Below are positions 11,976 to 55,375 of a stretch of DNA of 64,000 bases, in pieces. The number at the start of each line of letters is the position of its first letter. Within the stretch, counting starts at the first letter, position 1. The stretch is taken from positions 55,534,769 to 55,598,768 of the forward strand of contig CM023538.1 in NCBI GenBank assembly GCA_013350335.1. Direction: 5' to 3'. A model generated the notes under the pieces. It was given only the letters and a program-made list of their open reading frames with translations. It did no database searches and was not told where the DNA came from. Made by a program: the position numbers and the translations under genes. The stretch comes from Chimonanthus salicifolius. Lineage: Eukaryota > Streptophyta > Magnoliopsida > Laurales > Calycanthaceae.

Positions 11976-12299
11976 AGAGGCTTTAGTGCCTTGGTCCCTA
12001 TTGATGGGCTTCAAATTAAATTTCAAGTCCCACTCATCGAGCAAATATATTTGTCAAGTCCATTTATTTATATCACATTCACGTTGAATTAAAGTTTTTT
12101 TTGGGACAAATAACCATCCTATGATGTACCACATCCAAGTTAAATTTTTTTAGCCCATTCCCTCAAATTTTCGTAACTTAAAAGCCTTCCTATTAAAAAT
12201 ATTTATTTCTTCTCATTTTTAATTTTTCAATTTTAATAAATATTTCCTTTCAAAAACTTTGAGTTAGATCCACTCGAGTTGAATAAATAGATAGATTAG

Positions 12300-12389
12300 T
12301 CGGACGATGTTTTATTAGAAGCATATGAACTAAAACCTCATTGGTCGGACGATGTTTAATTAGAAGCACATGAAATAACCTCTGCAGCG
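12300..12389 (+). promoter_or_regulatory. Tandem 45-bp promoter duplication upstream of the mS26-like gene
   Basis: TCGGACGATGTTTTATTAGA at 12300 and TCGGACGATGTTTAATTAGA at 12345 begin two successive 45-bp units. The second ends about 33 bp before the ATG at 12423. The core promoter or 5' UTR start must lie in or near these repeats. A regulatory effect is inferred only from position. Confidence 0.55.
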
Positions 12390-12422
12390 GCAGAAGGGAG
12401 AGCGCTCTCTCTCTCTCCGGCC

Positions 12423-15400
12423 ATGGCGGTAGTAGCAGCAATCCGTCAGATCTCCCGTTCCTCTTCCTGTCCTCTGATTCGATCCGTCCGTTGGATGGGA
12501 ACATCACCTCCGGCCCACCGTTCCCAGCCTCATGAGTTCTCGGAACCTTGTGATTTCTTGGGGAGCTGGAAAGCGTCGAAAGACCCACGTGAGGCGGAGA
12601 AGAAGCTGGGGCATCTGAGGCGTGATTACGCAAAGCAGGTGCGGGAGCTCCGAAGGCAGTACTGGTACGAAATGGAGGCCCAGCGTCTGGAGAAGCAGCA
12701 AAAGGACGAGGCCAAGCGAGAGGCCACCCGCCTCGCTAAAGAAGAGCGCAAGGCCGCCAAGGCTGCCTTGGCCAAAACACTTGCTGCTGAGCGCAAAGTC
12801 TTTGAAGACGAGTTCCGTCAAACCCTCGTGAGTTCTCCCCATTCACATCCCCCCTCACCCCACGTTGTGTTTAAAGTTTAAACCCTCATATTCTTAATTA
12901 ATATTTCAGCATTTTTATTCGAAATTATTGTTAGTGACCCAGCAGAATCTCAAAGCATGGAGCTTTTCCACTCCCAAATCGACGGCACCTTGTTTTTCTC
13001 CCCTTCAATGATTTCAACATTTAAATTTGGAGGAGATTAATTTTGTAGATATATCATGCTCTTTTATTTTTTATTTTTTATTTTTGGAAAATTTCATGCT
13101 TGGTGAGGCAACGCTTTTCTACAGATAATTTTGACTACGATTGATGAGTGTTGATGAAATAGCTGCTTGTGGTGATGGTATCTGTGGAGACAATGACCGA
13201 AAAATCCCCTAAATTATCTGTCTCATATAATTTCTAATATCTAAACCTACAAGTTTGTGCAGCACTAGATGTGATAGAAAGGACAACTGTTGTTTTGGAT
13301 TTCTTTACACATTTCCTTCTGGACAAACATAGAAGTTTTCTTTGTTCCCCAAAAATGTGATCTTCGTGTCTGCATATACCTCAGTTTCTGGAATATTTTC
13401 ATTTGCTGAGGAAAGGGTTATTGAAGAATAATATTTCAATTATTCGAGGAATTGAAAAAGCCCGTTTTTGCCACCTTTTTGTTAAATTAAGAAGCTGCAA
13501 GTAGATTCAAACTCCCACCAGGATTAGGTGCTTTGCGACTGACCCATGGGCTGGATTTGGGTTGGAACTACAACAGAAACCTTCCAAACTTGGCTGGCTC
13601 ATCTCTCTCTCTCTCTCTGCCCTCCCCCACCTTTTTTTTTTCAATTAAGTTATAGTATTTTAAATCATTCAAAAAAAGGGTTTAGTATTTTAAAATGGGG
13701 TCGTGGGAGAGAAATACAAGTGTTGTGTTGCTAGGCAAGCAGTGGAGTGCTGCACCCTAAATGGCTAGAGTCCACTAGCTGAAAACGTTACTATCTTACG
13801 TTCTAACCTGAGTAGCATGGGCCACGTGGAATTCCATATAAATCAGCGAGGACCACCTTGCAAGGCTACATACTCCTGGGTGGCCGATAACAAAGTAGTA
13901 CCATGAGGGAAAGGTGAAAAGAACCCTCATTGGGGAGTGAAATAGAACATAAAACAGTGAGCTCCCAAACAGTGGGAGGAGAAATCTCTAATCGTGTGCT
14001 TGTTGAAGAATGAGCCGGCGACTCATAGGTAGTGACTGATTATGTAGAGATTCTCTCTCTATAATTTTTATGACAGTGTATTTTAGGGTTATCCTTTGGT
14101 TCTTTTCTTAGAGTATTTTAGGGAGATTTTGTGAGATCTCTTGTAGGTGAGATTGAGAATGTTGAGCCTTTTGTATTTTTGTTTGGCATAATATAATTCT
14201 CCTATTTTTCTTCTTTCTTTGATTAGTGAAGTCATTATCCCTTTTGCTCATGGATGTAGGCATCAATGTCAGGCCACATTAATTTCTTCGCTTTCCATGT
14301 GTCGTATGTTTGTGCAATTTAACTTTTTTGCTATTGCAATATTTGAATTGCACTTTCAACAATTGACATTTGTAGCTTTGGTTCAACATGGGATTATGCT
14401 TCTTCTCTAGCATGCATGTGTTTGGCCTGTATTTGGTTAGATCAATTTTTTGCAGTATTTATTATTTGATGGTCGCTAAAATGTCGAATGTAATGTTAAA
14501 TTAAAGATTTGTTGCTTTTGCAAGGTCTGCATAAGGTTTTGAGAGGCAAGCCAAACAATTCTTCAATTAGCAATGGTGATTGGGAAGAGATGGATCTGAG
14601 GGTTGGTAGCAAAATTCTTGTTGAAATTAGAAATTAAAAAATTTGCGGTAGAAATCTAGTTGAAATTAGAAAGCATGTACATGACTAAGTCCTTCACATA
14701 TTGACTTTATTGGAAATGACAATCATACACTTCGGAGATGAAGGTATGTCTGTCCATGATCAACTCAACTTGTTTAATTAAACTATTTCTCAACTGTTTA
14801 GCATTGATTTAATAATTGAGGACGAAGACAAAGCCCCAAGTCATTTTGCATCTTGTTATGACCCTAGTATATGGTAAAGAAAATATTGATTTGAACAATG
14901 TTACATCTGCTCTTTCATCAGAAAAGCTTGTATGAAAATCAATTAATGGGGAAGTGAATGTCGAAGGCTTGCTGGCTAGATTTAGAACTACAGAAAAAGG
15001 GATCTAGAAGTAAGAACTATTCTAGATTTAAGTTGGATTGGAAAGAAAATAAGATGCAATTATTGCAAGAAATTTGGACACATTAAGAAAAAGTGCAAAA
15101 AACTTTTAGAAAAGAAAATAAAGATAGAAACTCTTCAAAAGTTGCTAGTGTAGTTGATAATTTGTTTGATGAGTATGGTGTTGATGCTTTATTCGTGGCT
15201 TCAAGTGATAACCATTTTAGAGATACTTGAATCATGGATTCTGACGGTTCTTACCATATATTTTCGGTAAGGGTTGGTTATCTAGTGTAGTTGATAATTT
15301 GTTTGATGAGAATGGTGTTGATGCTTTGTGACTTCAAGTGATAACCATTTTAGAGATACTTGAATCTTGGATTCTGACTATTCTTACCATATATTTTCAA

Positions 15401-18242
15401 TAACGGTTGACTATCTGCTTTGAGTATATTAAATGATGGAAGAGTTTTTATGGGGCATTGCAAGATAGTAGGGATTGAGTAAGTTAGAATTAAGATGTAC
15501 TATATCGTTGTTAGAACTCTTACAATAAGACACATTCCCAATTTGAAGAAAAATCTCATATATTTGGGTGTAGTTGATTTGAATAATTCCTAGATCATTG
15601 CAAAAAATGAAACCATGAGGATTTCAAAATGTGCTTTAATTGTGATGAAAAAAAGTTCGAAATTTATGAGCTTTTGGAAAGTATAGTTATAGGTGGAGAA
15701 ATGGTGTTTACTTCCAATGATGTAGATCACACACTTTATGGTACATGTAGCTAGGGTGCAACTTGGGTCAGGCCTAACCCGAGTCAGCCGGGCTTGGCCT
15801 AAAAATTTTAAAGCCTAATTCTACTCAATTATGACCTGGGGGCCGATAAGGGTTCAAAAAATAGGGCCCTATTTAAATTCGGGTTGGGCTCGAGCCTCCC
15901 ATTCTTAGGGCTTGGCCCAACACGGAAGCCCGAGTTGAACTCTAGGACCTATCATATTTAATATATTATTTATAATAAATGATACACTAATATATTTAAT
16001 TAAAAATCTTAATCTCTACACATTAGTTAAATCTTATCCATTCATCCTAAACTTAATCATAATGATTTATAAATTCTCTCATCACTCTCCACTTCTCAAC
16101 TCTAACTATATATCTTTCTCCTTTCCTTTTAGCAAACTTATTACCCTATTTTGAGATATTAATTTTATTGTTTTGAGTGGTAAACTTGAAACCTATAGGT
16201 TGTTTCTATTTTGTAGCTTATTTATTTGGACTTTTATATTGATTAATTGCACGTATTAATTTGAATTTAATTTCAACCCATTTTAGATTTAGGGCTCATT
16301 ATTTCCATCTCTTTTAATTTTTAGGGAACCACATTAGGTATTTAAGGTTACCCTATCTCCCCATGCGCCTAATTTTGTCAAGTGCACTTAAATTGTTTGA
16401 ATATAAATGTATCATCTGTCAAGTGCACTTAAATTGTTTGAATATAAATGTATCATTGATAAATTGTGTAACTTTGTGAGTATAAATATCAACAAAATAC
16501 AATTTCATTCATCTAAAACAAAGAAATATAGGGAAATGGGGCTTTCAAAATATTAAACAAATATTTATTTTATATATGGAAACTATATTAATACTATTTT
16601 AGAGTTTCTAATTAATATTACTAGCTAAGGATTCATATTAACTAGGAGTTGTTATTATTGTTGTCGTCATCATGGCCAGTTTAAAAATAAAGAAGAGTTA
16701 TAGAAAAATTTCCCTAAAAAGCTATACTTGATTAAGGTGAGCTTGCCTTAGAGGGTAAATGGCAAAACAGGTTTGTAGTCTAGGTGCATCTAAGTTGTGA
16801 CTTTAACTATTATGAAATAGGAGTTCAAAGGTTAATGGTTGTAGCCTCTTGGTTAAATGTAATTCTTTGACTTGAAAATTCAGCTACATATGCGAAGAAT
16901 CGAGTTACTGTGCTAGGATCAAACACATTATTTTACGGTATCATACATATGAGAAGTGATTTGAGATGATTGTTCTCTCTTTGAAGAAGATTCATATGAA
17001 AAAAATGCTGCCAACATGTTAATGAAGCTAGTTTGTCTTGAAGTTCAAGCGTTGCTTGAACTTAGCCAATGTTCAGTAGAAGCATTAGACAAAAGGGTCA
17101 ATGAACATCTTCATGGAGGTTAGATGAAACTCTTGCCAAAGTAGAAATTGCTAAATTAAGAAGCTGCCAGCATATTCAAACTCCCAAAAGGTCTGGCTTT
17201 GCCAGTGACCCATGAGCTGGATTTGGGTTAGAATGATAATAGCCACCTTTCTATTTAGGTTGGCTCGTGCTTTCTCCTCTCTCTCTCTATCTATAGCTAT
17301 CTATCTATCTATCTATATATTATTTTCTTTCCCCCTTTCTTTATTCTATTAAATAATAATACTTTTAAGGGATTGTGTAAAAATTCTCTCCCCCAAATTT
17401 TGGAGGTTGATAAAAAAAGGACATGGATAGACTGTTGAATGACTGATGATATAGTTTATGATAGGGTTAAATAAGAGCTCATAAGTCGATCTTAGATAGA
17501 TGGAATTATTGGTTGATGATGATGATAATGAAAGTCTATATAAGAGAGGCAAATTTGGGGTTCTTCCTTTGGATCTCCTTTTAGAGTGTTGGAGAGAGAT
17601 TTATGAGAGTTGTTTCATATTTTGAGAGACGTTTTGTACATGAGATTAAGAATGGTGAGCCTTTTGGGCCTTTTGGGCTTGTGCTTGGAACATTGTAATT
17701 TTCTTATTCGTTTCTCTCTTCTATTACTGAAGCTATCATCCCTTTCACTTGTGGACCTTGGCATCAATGCCGAGCCACGTTGAATTCTGTTGCATGGTAT
17801 TTTTTGTGATTTAATTATATTTTGTTTTTCCTATTGCAATATTTGAGTTGCACCTTCTTGAAACTAACGGAGAGGAAATGACATGGAAATTGTGAAGAAA
17901 TTACATTTTACTGAAATGCTTACATGTGAATGACGCCTTGTTATATAGTCATTTAAAAAAAAAAATTATGTTCAATTAATGCTGGATGGAGGTAAATGAT
18001 TGTACAACTTATGATCCAATGTCCGAAACAAATGTTTTATGTTTTTAACTGTCTTCATGCCATGAGTGCAGTTGCAAGAAAGAGCAGAGAAACTTGAAAA
18101 TTGGAGGGGAAAAGAAGCTATGAGGGAGCAGAAGAACAGTGAGAAGAATGAGCTTTTGCGTCGGCAGAGTTCAATGTGGATTGATGAAAATGACTTGGAG
18201 AAAAAAATTCTAGATGCCATTGATGACACCACCCCACTGTAG
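12423..18242 (+). CDS. Putative mitochondrial coiled-coil protein, possibly mitoribosomal mS26-like (two exons)
   Basis: Exon 1 is 12423-12827 (donor GTGAGT at 12828) and exon 2 is 18072-18242 (acceptor GTGCAG, stop TAG at 18240-18242). They join in phase 0, giving 191 residues. Residues 1-34 (MAVVAAIRQISRSSSCPLIR onward) are rich in Arg and Ser and lack acidic residues, as in a mitochondrial targeting peptide. Residues from about 50 to 165 form a very charged Lys/Arg/Glu/Ala coiled coil (RDYAKQVRELRRQYWYEMEA and on). The C-terminus has WIDENDLEKKILDAIDD. Size, basic helix and the W-I-x(3)-L-E-x(2)-I-x-D-A-L/I type ending recall mitochondrial small-subunit protein mS26/Pet123, but that assignment is tentative. 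The 5.2-kb intron holds a decayed copia element. Gene model firm, function uncertain. Confidence 0.8.
15148..15416 (+). repeat. Tandem duplication of about 135 bp within the copia internal region
   Basis: TAGTGTAGTTGATAATTTGT starts two successive blocks at about 15148 and 15284, both running through the protease-like MDSD segment. They differ by a small deletion and several substitutions, so the duplication is not recent. Confidence 0.75.
15752..15944. mobile_element. hAT-like MITE with GGGTC-type repeats
   Basis: The ends TAGGGTGCAACTTGGGTC and CCCGAGTTGAACTCTA form imperfect inverted repeats. The body is full of GGG(T/C)TTGGCC and CCCGAGT-type words. It belongs with the family at 33876-34157 and 43079-43488. 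The flanking 8 bp do not match, so no target duplication was confirmed. Confidence 0.5.
16377..16458. repeat. 41-bp tandem duplication
   Basis: Two nearly identical 41-bp units start GTCAAGTGCACTTAAATTGT at 16377 and 16418. They are intronic and inside the decayed copia body. Confidence 0.85.
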
Positions 18243-18945
18243 ACTAGGTATGCTACAATTTACTATTTGCATGTTAATTGGTTTGAACAGTGAAAAATTA
18301 TCCTGGAATTGTGACAGAAATTTCAAAAGTATTTGGTTCAATTCTAATAAGAACTCAAACTGTAGTTTCTTTTTCCCCAAATCTTTTTTCCGTCTCTAAG
18401 TTGTAGGTTTTGCTTATTGTCCTGGTTTTTAGCATTGTTTAGGTGTGCTCAAATGTTATAAAATGTGATTAGCCATTAAATAAGGATTCCTTATGGTTCA
18501 AAATGCCGGATCATAAGTATCATATGGGGAGGAAAGAACCCTTTTTTTTTTTTTGAAATATCGTAGATAATTTATTGTTGATATAACCTTTCAAAAAAAA
18601 AATTATTGTTGATATAGCAGTTGATATTTTTGTTTGAAAATATTGGCTGCTATTTTTTGAAAATATCAGCCAATATTTGAAGGTGATTTTTTTCTAATTT
18701 TTTTCTAGTTTTTTCCTTGAAAAAATGATATGGCTTGCTTAGTAATGAAAGAAAAGCTTCAAAAACAACAATTGGAATCAAAGGACCTGAGTTTTTGCAT
18801 GCTTTACATTATTGTCTATATTCTTCTTCTTTTTTTTTTTTAACATTTTTTGTCATTTTTAGTTTTTGTGTGAATGAAACAAAATGAAATGATCTAAGTC
18901 ATAGTTTGCAATTTTGCATCTTGATCTAAATGTTAGCAACTTCTT

Positions 18946-19084
18946 CTGAGGGGTATCCCGAGGTATTATACTCAAAAAGCTAATCCCCTTGGGCCCGTAC
19001 CGCCAAGCCCATGCAGCTGGTCCAGACGTGGGGAGCAAACCCACTCCTAATGACCACTGGGCTACACGCCTGTTGGGTGCTAGA
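18946..19084 (-). mobile_element. tRNA-derived SINE
   Basis: On the minus strand it contains TAGCCCAGTGGTC (A-box-like) and GGGTTTGCTCCCC (B-box-like) at tRNA-like spacing. It is flanked by an 8-bp direct repeat AACTTCTT (18938-18945 and 19085-19092). Confidence 0.65.
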
Positions 19085-19235
19085 AACTTCTTTTACTTGC
19101 ATTTACAAGATTTGGAAGGAATTTTTTTTTTTTTTGCTATTTATTTTTGGGTTTTAAATATTTTCAGTAATTATAATATCTTTTAAAAGAAATTCAAATA
19201 TAAACTTAGTTTTTTGGTATTCTAATAAAAAATAG

Positions 19236-19237
<2 letters not shown>

Positions 19238-19275
<38 letters not shown>
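19238..19275. repeat. (AT)n microsatellite
   Basis: About 19 uninterrupted AT units. Confidence 0.95.
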
Positions 19276-19277
<2 letters not shown>

Positions 19278-21079
19278 TTTTGTTATCTGTTTCAGTTTTA
19301 AAATTGACCCAGCTTATCATGTTAGGGAAGCTGTTGGGGCCTCTTGTTTATGACCACAATAATGAGTAAGATGTTCTGCACCCACTTGACATTCAACACG
19401 GTTTTGATTTAAAGTATGATTGTATGAATGCAACACTCCAATATTATTAAAATCTCTAACTTCTAGTTTGAGATTTTTTTTTGCTTAATGCTTAGTTAAT
19501 AATTACTAGTTTGTTTTATTTATTTATTTTACCAAAAGTGGGTTTTGAAAATAGTCCAGTTTATCAACAAACGGTGCAATTTATGATCTTGGAGCTATGT
19601 AGGAAATTCATAGCGTAAAGGGGATTGATATACTTTTTTAGTTCTATTTTTTCATATGACTTTTTCGTAAGCTTCATGGGTAATACTCCACTATTTGCAT
19701 TTATGAGATTAGTTTCACCTCCAATGTAGAGTGGAGATATCCTTGATATTTACCAATAAAAAAAATCTCGATCTATCATATATTTTTTAATCCCTTTCCT
19801 CCACGTGTATTTAGTAGTCTACTTTTTGTATCTGCAACTTGTAGACTCTCAACTCTGTGTATTGGTTCTATCTTTGATTTTTTACTTACATGTCCAACTA
19901 CCTCAAATTGTTCATTGGTCTTGAGTGTTGTAAACAGAGAGAATCCAATGGTGGTGATAGACATTAGTCTGGCTTTCAGGCAGCAATGACCAATGGATAG
20001 AAAGTTTCAGTCGAAATAACTTTTTAGGATGTGTGAGAGTTTAAAGATTTTTTTGAAAAGGAATATCGAACATCAATTTGTTAGACACTTCTAATTAAAT
20101 AATTTTTCTAACGTAATATATATACCATTGTCCCAACCATATTACATTATAGAAGTTAAATATTGAATTTTGATGTAAGAATCTTAAAAAACATTTTTCA
20201 TTAGTTATGCTTAGTCACTTGCTTTAAGTTCAGTAAACTAAAAAATAGAAGTAGTACCTCTCGTCGGCTGTCTATTTTTATATTAAAAAAATAAAATGCT
20301 TAAATAAAATTAATTTTATACTTACGATGTCATCGATCTCTATTTAAATTTCATAAAATGATTATACCTAAATAATAAATATTATAATCTAAATTCGGTT
20401 AAAAAACTCGTGATTAAATAGTGTTACATTATACTTTTGGTTGTTGACCACAAAGGAGCATGTCTGGTATGCGTACATGCTTTTCACAAAAATTATATTG
20501 ATAAATAGATTATTATGAGATCTATTATCTTGTATAAAAATCATGGAATTATGTAAATACTAAATTTTTTATTATTAAAATAACTATAGATCCAAATTAT
20601 AAAAACAAATTTTTAAATGGTAAGGATATATTGAATAAAAATGATAAATAATAAGATCTAAATTTTAAAAAAGAATTGACAAAGTAAATTTAACATTGAA
20701 TGAGTCGTACATGGGACCATTTTCCCCGAGCCTAAAAAACATAAGAGAAGTAAAAGCACTGAGGTGATTAGTTAAAAGATTGTAAAGGAATTTACTCTTT
20801 TTACTCCCTTCAGACAATGCTAAAATAACATAATTATGTTACTTTACTATAATAAAAATTATATTTTTATTGAACATATGATATAAGTGAATGAGCTCAA
20901 TCATCCAGTCTTAAAGTATTTTATAATTAAAATTTAAGATCAAAAGACATTTTCATTTTTAATCATTAGATTTAGATTTATAAAACTCAATGATGAAATG
21001 AATACTAATTTCAATATATTTATTTCAAATAGTCAAAAATCAATTTTAATCTTGAATGCTTTACAATTATAATTTTACT

Positions 21080-21215
21080 GGGGATACCTAGCGTAAAATC
21101 CGCACAGGTGAGCCCTCTATCCTTAGGGTACATCAAACTTAGGCTACAGATACTCGAACCTACAATCTCCCACTTCCTGAGACGGGAGGCAACCAATTAA
21201 ACTACACTCATGTGG
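21080..21215 (-). mobile_element. tRNA-derived SINE-like element
   Basis: Minus-strand reading gives TAGTTTAATTGGTTG (A-box-like) and GTAGGTTCGAGTATC (close to the B-box consensus GGTTCGANTCC), then a non-tRNA body ending near the plus-strand GGGGATACC. Ends are approximate and no target duplication was confirmed. Confidence 0.55.
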
Positions 21216-21627
21216 GTAAAATAATTTAACTTAATAATTTAATTAATTAAATGATCATAAAACGATTTAATAAACTGTTGAACTTATAAAGCATTAGAGC
21301 CACTTTAGTGTCGGACCTTTGAAAGTTGAATCAGACAATTTTGGCAGAAAATAACGTTAACAAAGAAGAGGTGGTAGCTGGCCTACTAGAGGGAGATGGT
21401 TGCAGATATCTTTTCATTTTCATCTACACCCAATGGTCCAAGACTCCAAGTCACTGTTGTTTTGTCTTGTAATGACATGATTAAATCTTTACGATAGTTC
21501 AGTTAATTTAGATTAAATTAAAAGTCCTTTCTTTAATATTTTTTGAACTTATCTTGATAAATAAGTTTGTAGGTGATTTCGTGTATATTTAAGATTAATA
21601 TCACATTTAATAAGACGAGGATATCTC

Positions 21628-21657
21628 ATAATATATATATATATATATATATATATT
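21628..21657. repeat. (AT)n microsatellite
   Basis: About 14 AT units. Confidence 0.9.
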
Positions 21658-21703
21658 AAATCATAAAATGATATCATTGTATAATTTTATTCTCACTTGA
21701 AAC

Positions 21704-22026
21704 TCATGTCATAAATATGAGCACTATTTTTTAAATTTACCACGTTTTTATCAACAAAATAATGTTACTGTGTTAATAACGCGTATTTATCGGCACGACG
21801 ATAAATTTCCAATAAAATCGCATAAAAAACACGATAAGCAGTAAATATCGCGATCATATCCCAATATATTCCTTGTAAATTCCTTATTAATATTTTTATT
21901 ATTTTTTAAATACTATATTTTTCGCAACATTTTCTCTTTAATATTCCGATAAAAACCTAAAATTTGAAAATATCCCAATAATATCAAATTGCTATTAATA
22001 TTCTGAAAATGGTATTTGTGACAATG
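21704..22026 (+). mobile_element. hAT-like MITE, CATTGTGACAAATA family
   Basis: The right end TATTTGTGACAATG is the family terminus; the left end CATGTCATAAATA is degenerate. The interior has TTTACCACGTTTTTATC, GATAAATTTCC and AATATCCCAATAATATC words shared with the copy at 42608-42958. Flanks CTTGAAACT and CTTAGAACT suggest an imperfect target duplication. Confidence 0.6.
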
Positions 22027-23210
22027 CTTAGAACTAACCTATTGGCTATACCTGCTCAAGAATTCCAATGTAACAAAAGACCCTATCATGAATTAAAGCA
22101 TTCTTAATGATCAGCCATAATCATCACTGTCCATTTCAATCACTTTTCAGAATTATCCTAATGGATAATTTGCTTTATTGATACATTGATATACATGTTC
22201 ATATTGAGTAGATCAGATCAAATTTGATAATGCTATTTGATGTTTGATGCAAGCATAGAGAGTCCACAAAATGGATTAAGGTCCTGATAAACATTAGACT
22301 TACTCATTAGACATGGATGCTTTCTTGATGGCCCACGAATTTAAAGGCAAGGAATGCATCAAATTTAGTCAATATTGAGTAACCATAACCCATTGGGGGG
22401 CCCTTTCACTCATCCTCACCCGAGTTGTGGGTTGATTTTTGCCTGACCCGAGCTGTGGATTATCTTCTGTATTTCTGGGCTTTTATCTTTTTTTGAATGA
22501 ATAACTAACCAATCATTAAAAAAAATTACTTGCATTGATATCTCTTGGGCATTGCCCTCTTGTTGGGAATGAAAGTCATCACCGACTGATATTAAGCCCA
22601 TATTTTAGCAAAACCCAAGGGCAAAGAAGCTGGGGTGTAGTGTTTCGACTTTACGCTTGGATATAAACTAATTCATGATCTAACAAAATGAATTTCCACT
22701 ATCAAAAGTAGAATTTTTTAAAGTTTTAAAAAACAAGACTTCATTTATCCAATTAAGATGAAATTCTATAGGCACCTATAGAAGCCGAAGACCTTTCAAA
22801 TCCACTCATACAATCACTTACCAAGTTTGTACTTATAAAAGTCCATTACTGGACGGGAAGGGTCATTGAAAAAAGTTCTAACATTAGCGGACAGTCAAAC
22901 TGTCTCCTGTTTCTTTCATTGAAAAAACCAATTCAATGTTTAGCATGCATTAATTCAAAAGATTATACAATTTCAATTCGATCAAGTATCATTTTAGAAA
23001 CTGCTCAGGATTCAAACTTTATTAAAATGGGGATATCAAATAAAATAAAATAAAAAACGTGCCTATTGTATGTTGTGAATTTTTAGTCAGTCACACCAAG
23101 GTGGCAGGTTTAAATCTAACAGTTACCATAACGGGTAGGTCAGATTTTCCAGCATGACAACTAATGGTAATATCCCTGTACTTGAGATTTCCCGTATAAT
23201 AAATGAAAAT

Positions 23211-23316
23211 AATAAGGTGTAGACACAATGAAGTCACGCCCTGCATCTCCATCATCATTGGTGGATATATAGAATTTTTTCATATAAATGGTGGAGATGC
23301 GGGGCCTAGCCTTATT
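23211..23316. repeat. Imperfect inverted repeat (hairpin)
   Basis: The left arm (AATAAGGTGTAGAC ... GCCCTGCATCTCCATCATCA) pairs with the right arm (TGGTGGAGATGCGGGGC ... AGCCTTATT) around an AT-rich loop. The folded length is about 100 nt. It may be a small MITE or a hairpin RNA source; no target duplication was found. Confidence 0.5.
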
Positions 23317-24558
23317 ATAGAGAGGTCTCTGCACGTAATTATTTTTCATGTTTTATATACTTCAGACCAAATTTCCTAAGTTCCGTTTAATATTATTTGC
23401 AACTTCCCTCGTATGACATGAATAATCCATAAGAGTTAACTATATAAGTGAATGAAAAAGAGGGGGTAATAAGATTTTATGTTCACGAAATGCTATTTTC
23501 ACTCCCTCATGTAGACCACCACAAATTGCCGCTTAAGAATGAATTCACTCATTCTGGTTTAGTATGTCAACTTTGTTCAAGTATAATTAGATTTGTATAA
23601 AAGTCAGACCAGTTTAGGATTTTGATTCCGGTTGAATCAATTTGTGTGAAAGTCAGTATAGAGTCTTGTGTTTGCACAATTAACTTTCTCGAGTATTTCT
23701 AAACCTAAATCAGTATTGTTTTGTTATTTTCTTATTTACATTTGATTCATGTAGATTACTCGTGTCATTGTTGAATCCAATAAAAAGTATTGTGTGCTTT
23801 GGGTTTAAAAAAAAAATAGATTTAATAAAGGAAAGAATAAGTTCATGTGAACTAAGACTCCTTGGGAGAAAGGAATGTCGATTTTAGCTTTGGAAATACA
23901 AACGTCTTGACCGTCTGACGTTAAGAGAGTCGTAGTGGTTTCTCAACATTAATGTGTATATGAAAAAATTATATCATGCTTTTCCGAAGAAAATTTTATG
24001 GAATTCATGCTCCGAAATACTTTTACATAGCCATATTAAGGTTAGTCTAAAAAATAAAAATATTCATAAGTGAAGTGATTACCGAAGGAATACTAGTGAG
24101 CTTTAGAGTCATGCTATCTTTCTGAAGTTTATAAGTAAATTCTTATTTTCTTTAGTATGCCCATTATATATTTTTTTTATCTCATTATTCATTTATTTTG
24201 GTCATATTACTGAAAATGACATCAGTAATATGTTTGATCAAGTGTACAATGGCGATGAGCAAGACCAGGCGAGGTGACAAGAGTACAACATTTAAATGAA
24301 AATCAAAATACATCCATCCCATATGTTTGATCATAAGTTATTATATGGTACAGCTCTGCATGAAGCTGCCAGGAGACTCGTCCTAATATATATAGTTTCA
24401 GTTTACTGGTAAGTTTTACACTGTTTTCTTCTTCAAATGCACTTTTGAAGAACAATTAAGACAGACAGAGCATCAGGGATGGAATTTTTACCAAATCCTC
24501 CAACCCAATTGCTTTTCTTTAAATCAGTCCTTTTTCACTTTTCCGCTTTGCGGATAAA

Positions 24559-55375
<30,817 letters not shown>

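Larger units (their letters stand above)
13480..17869 (+). mobile_element. Decayed Ty1/copia LTR retrotransposon in the intron of the mS26-like gene
   Basis: Two related LTRs lie at about 13480-14361 and 17148-17869. Both begin TGYTAAATTAAGAAGCTGC and share a CTGGATTTGGGTT block, a GGCATCAATG block and an ATTGCAATATTTGARTTGCAC end. Between them, on the same strand, are a CCHC knuckle (CNYCKKFGHIKKKC, about 15055-15100), a damaged protease (MDSDGSYH near 15238) and a C-terminal RNase H-like stretch (about 16880-17120) before a PPT-like AAAGTAGAAATTG. Reverse transcriptase and integrase are mostly missing. Each LTR has its own internal insertions; the 3' LTR includes a degenerate RTE tail near 17410-17530. 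No target duplication was matched, consistent with age. Confidence 0.75.
18243..24558. other. Gene-poor AT-rich spacer between the mS26-like and AMMECR1 genes
   Basis: It begins with the 3' UTR of the upstream gene and ends with that of AMMECR1 (minus strand, about 24300-24558). No coding exon was recognised on either strand. Identified items are SINE-like elements near 18946 and 21080, a MITE near 21704, two (AT)n tracts and an inverted repeat near 23211, listed separately. The rest shows no structure that I can name. Confidence 0.5.

Noticed and set aside
12504..12842. Minus-strand open frame opposite exon 1 of the mS26-like gene
   Set aside because: It is the antisense shadow of a high-GC coding exon; the plus frame has a start, presequence and splice-compatible end.
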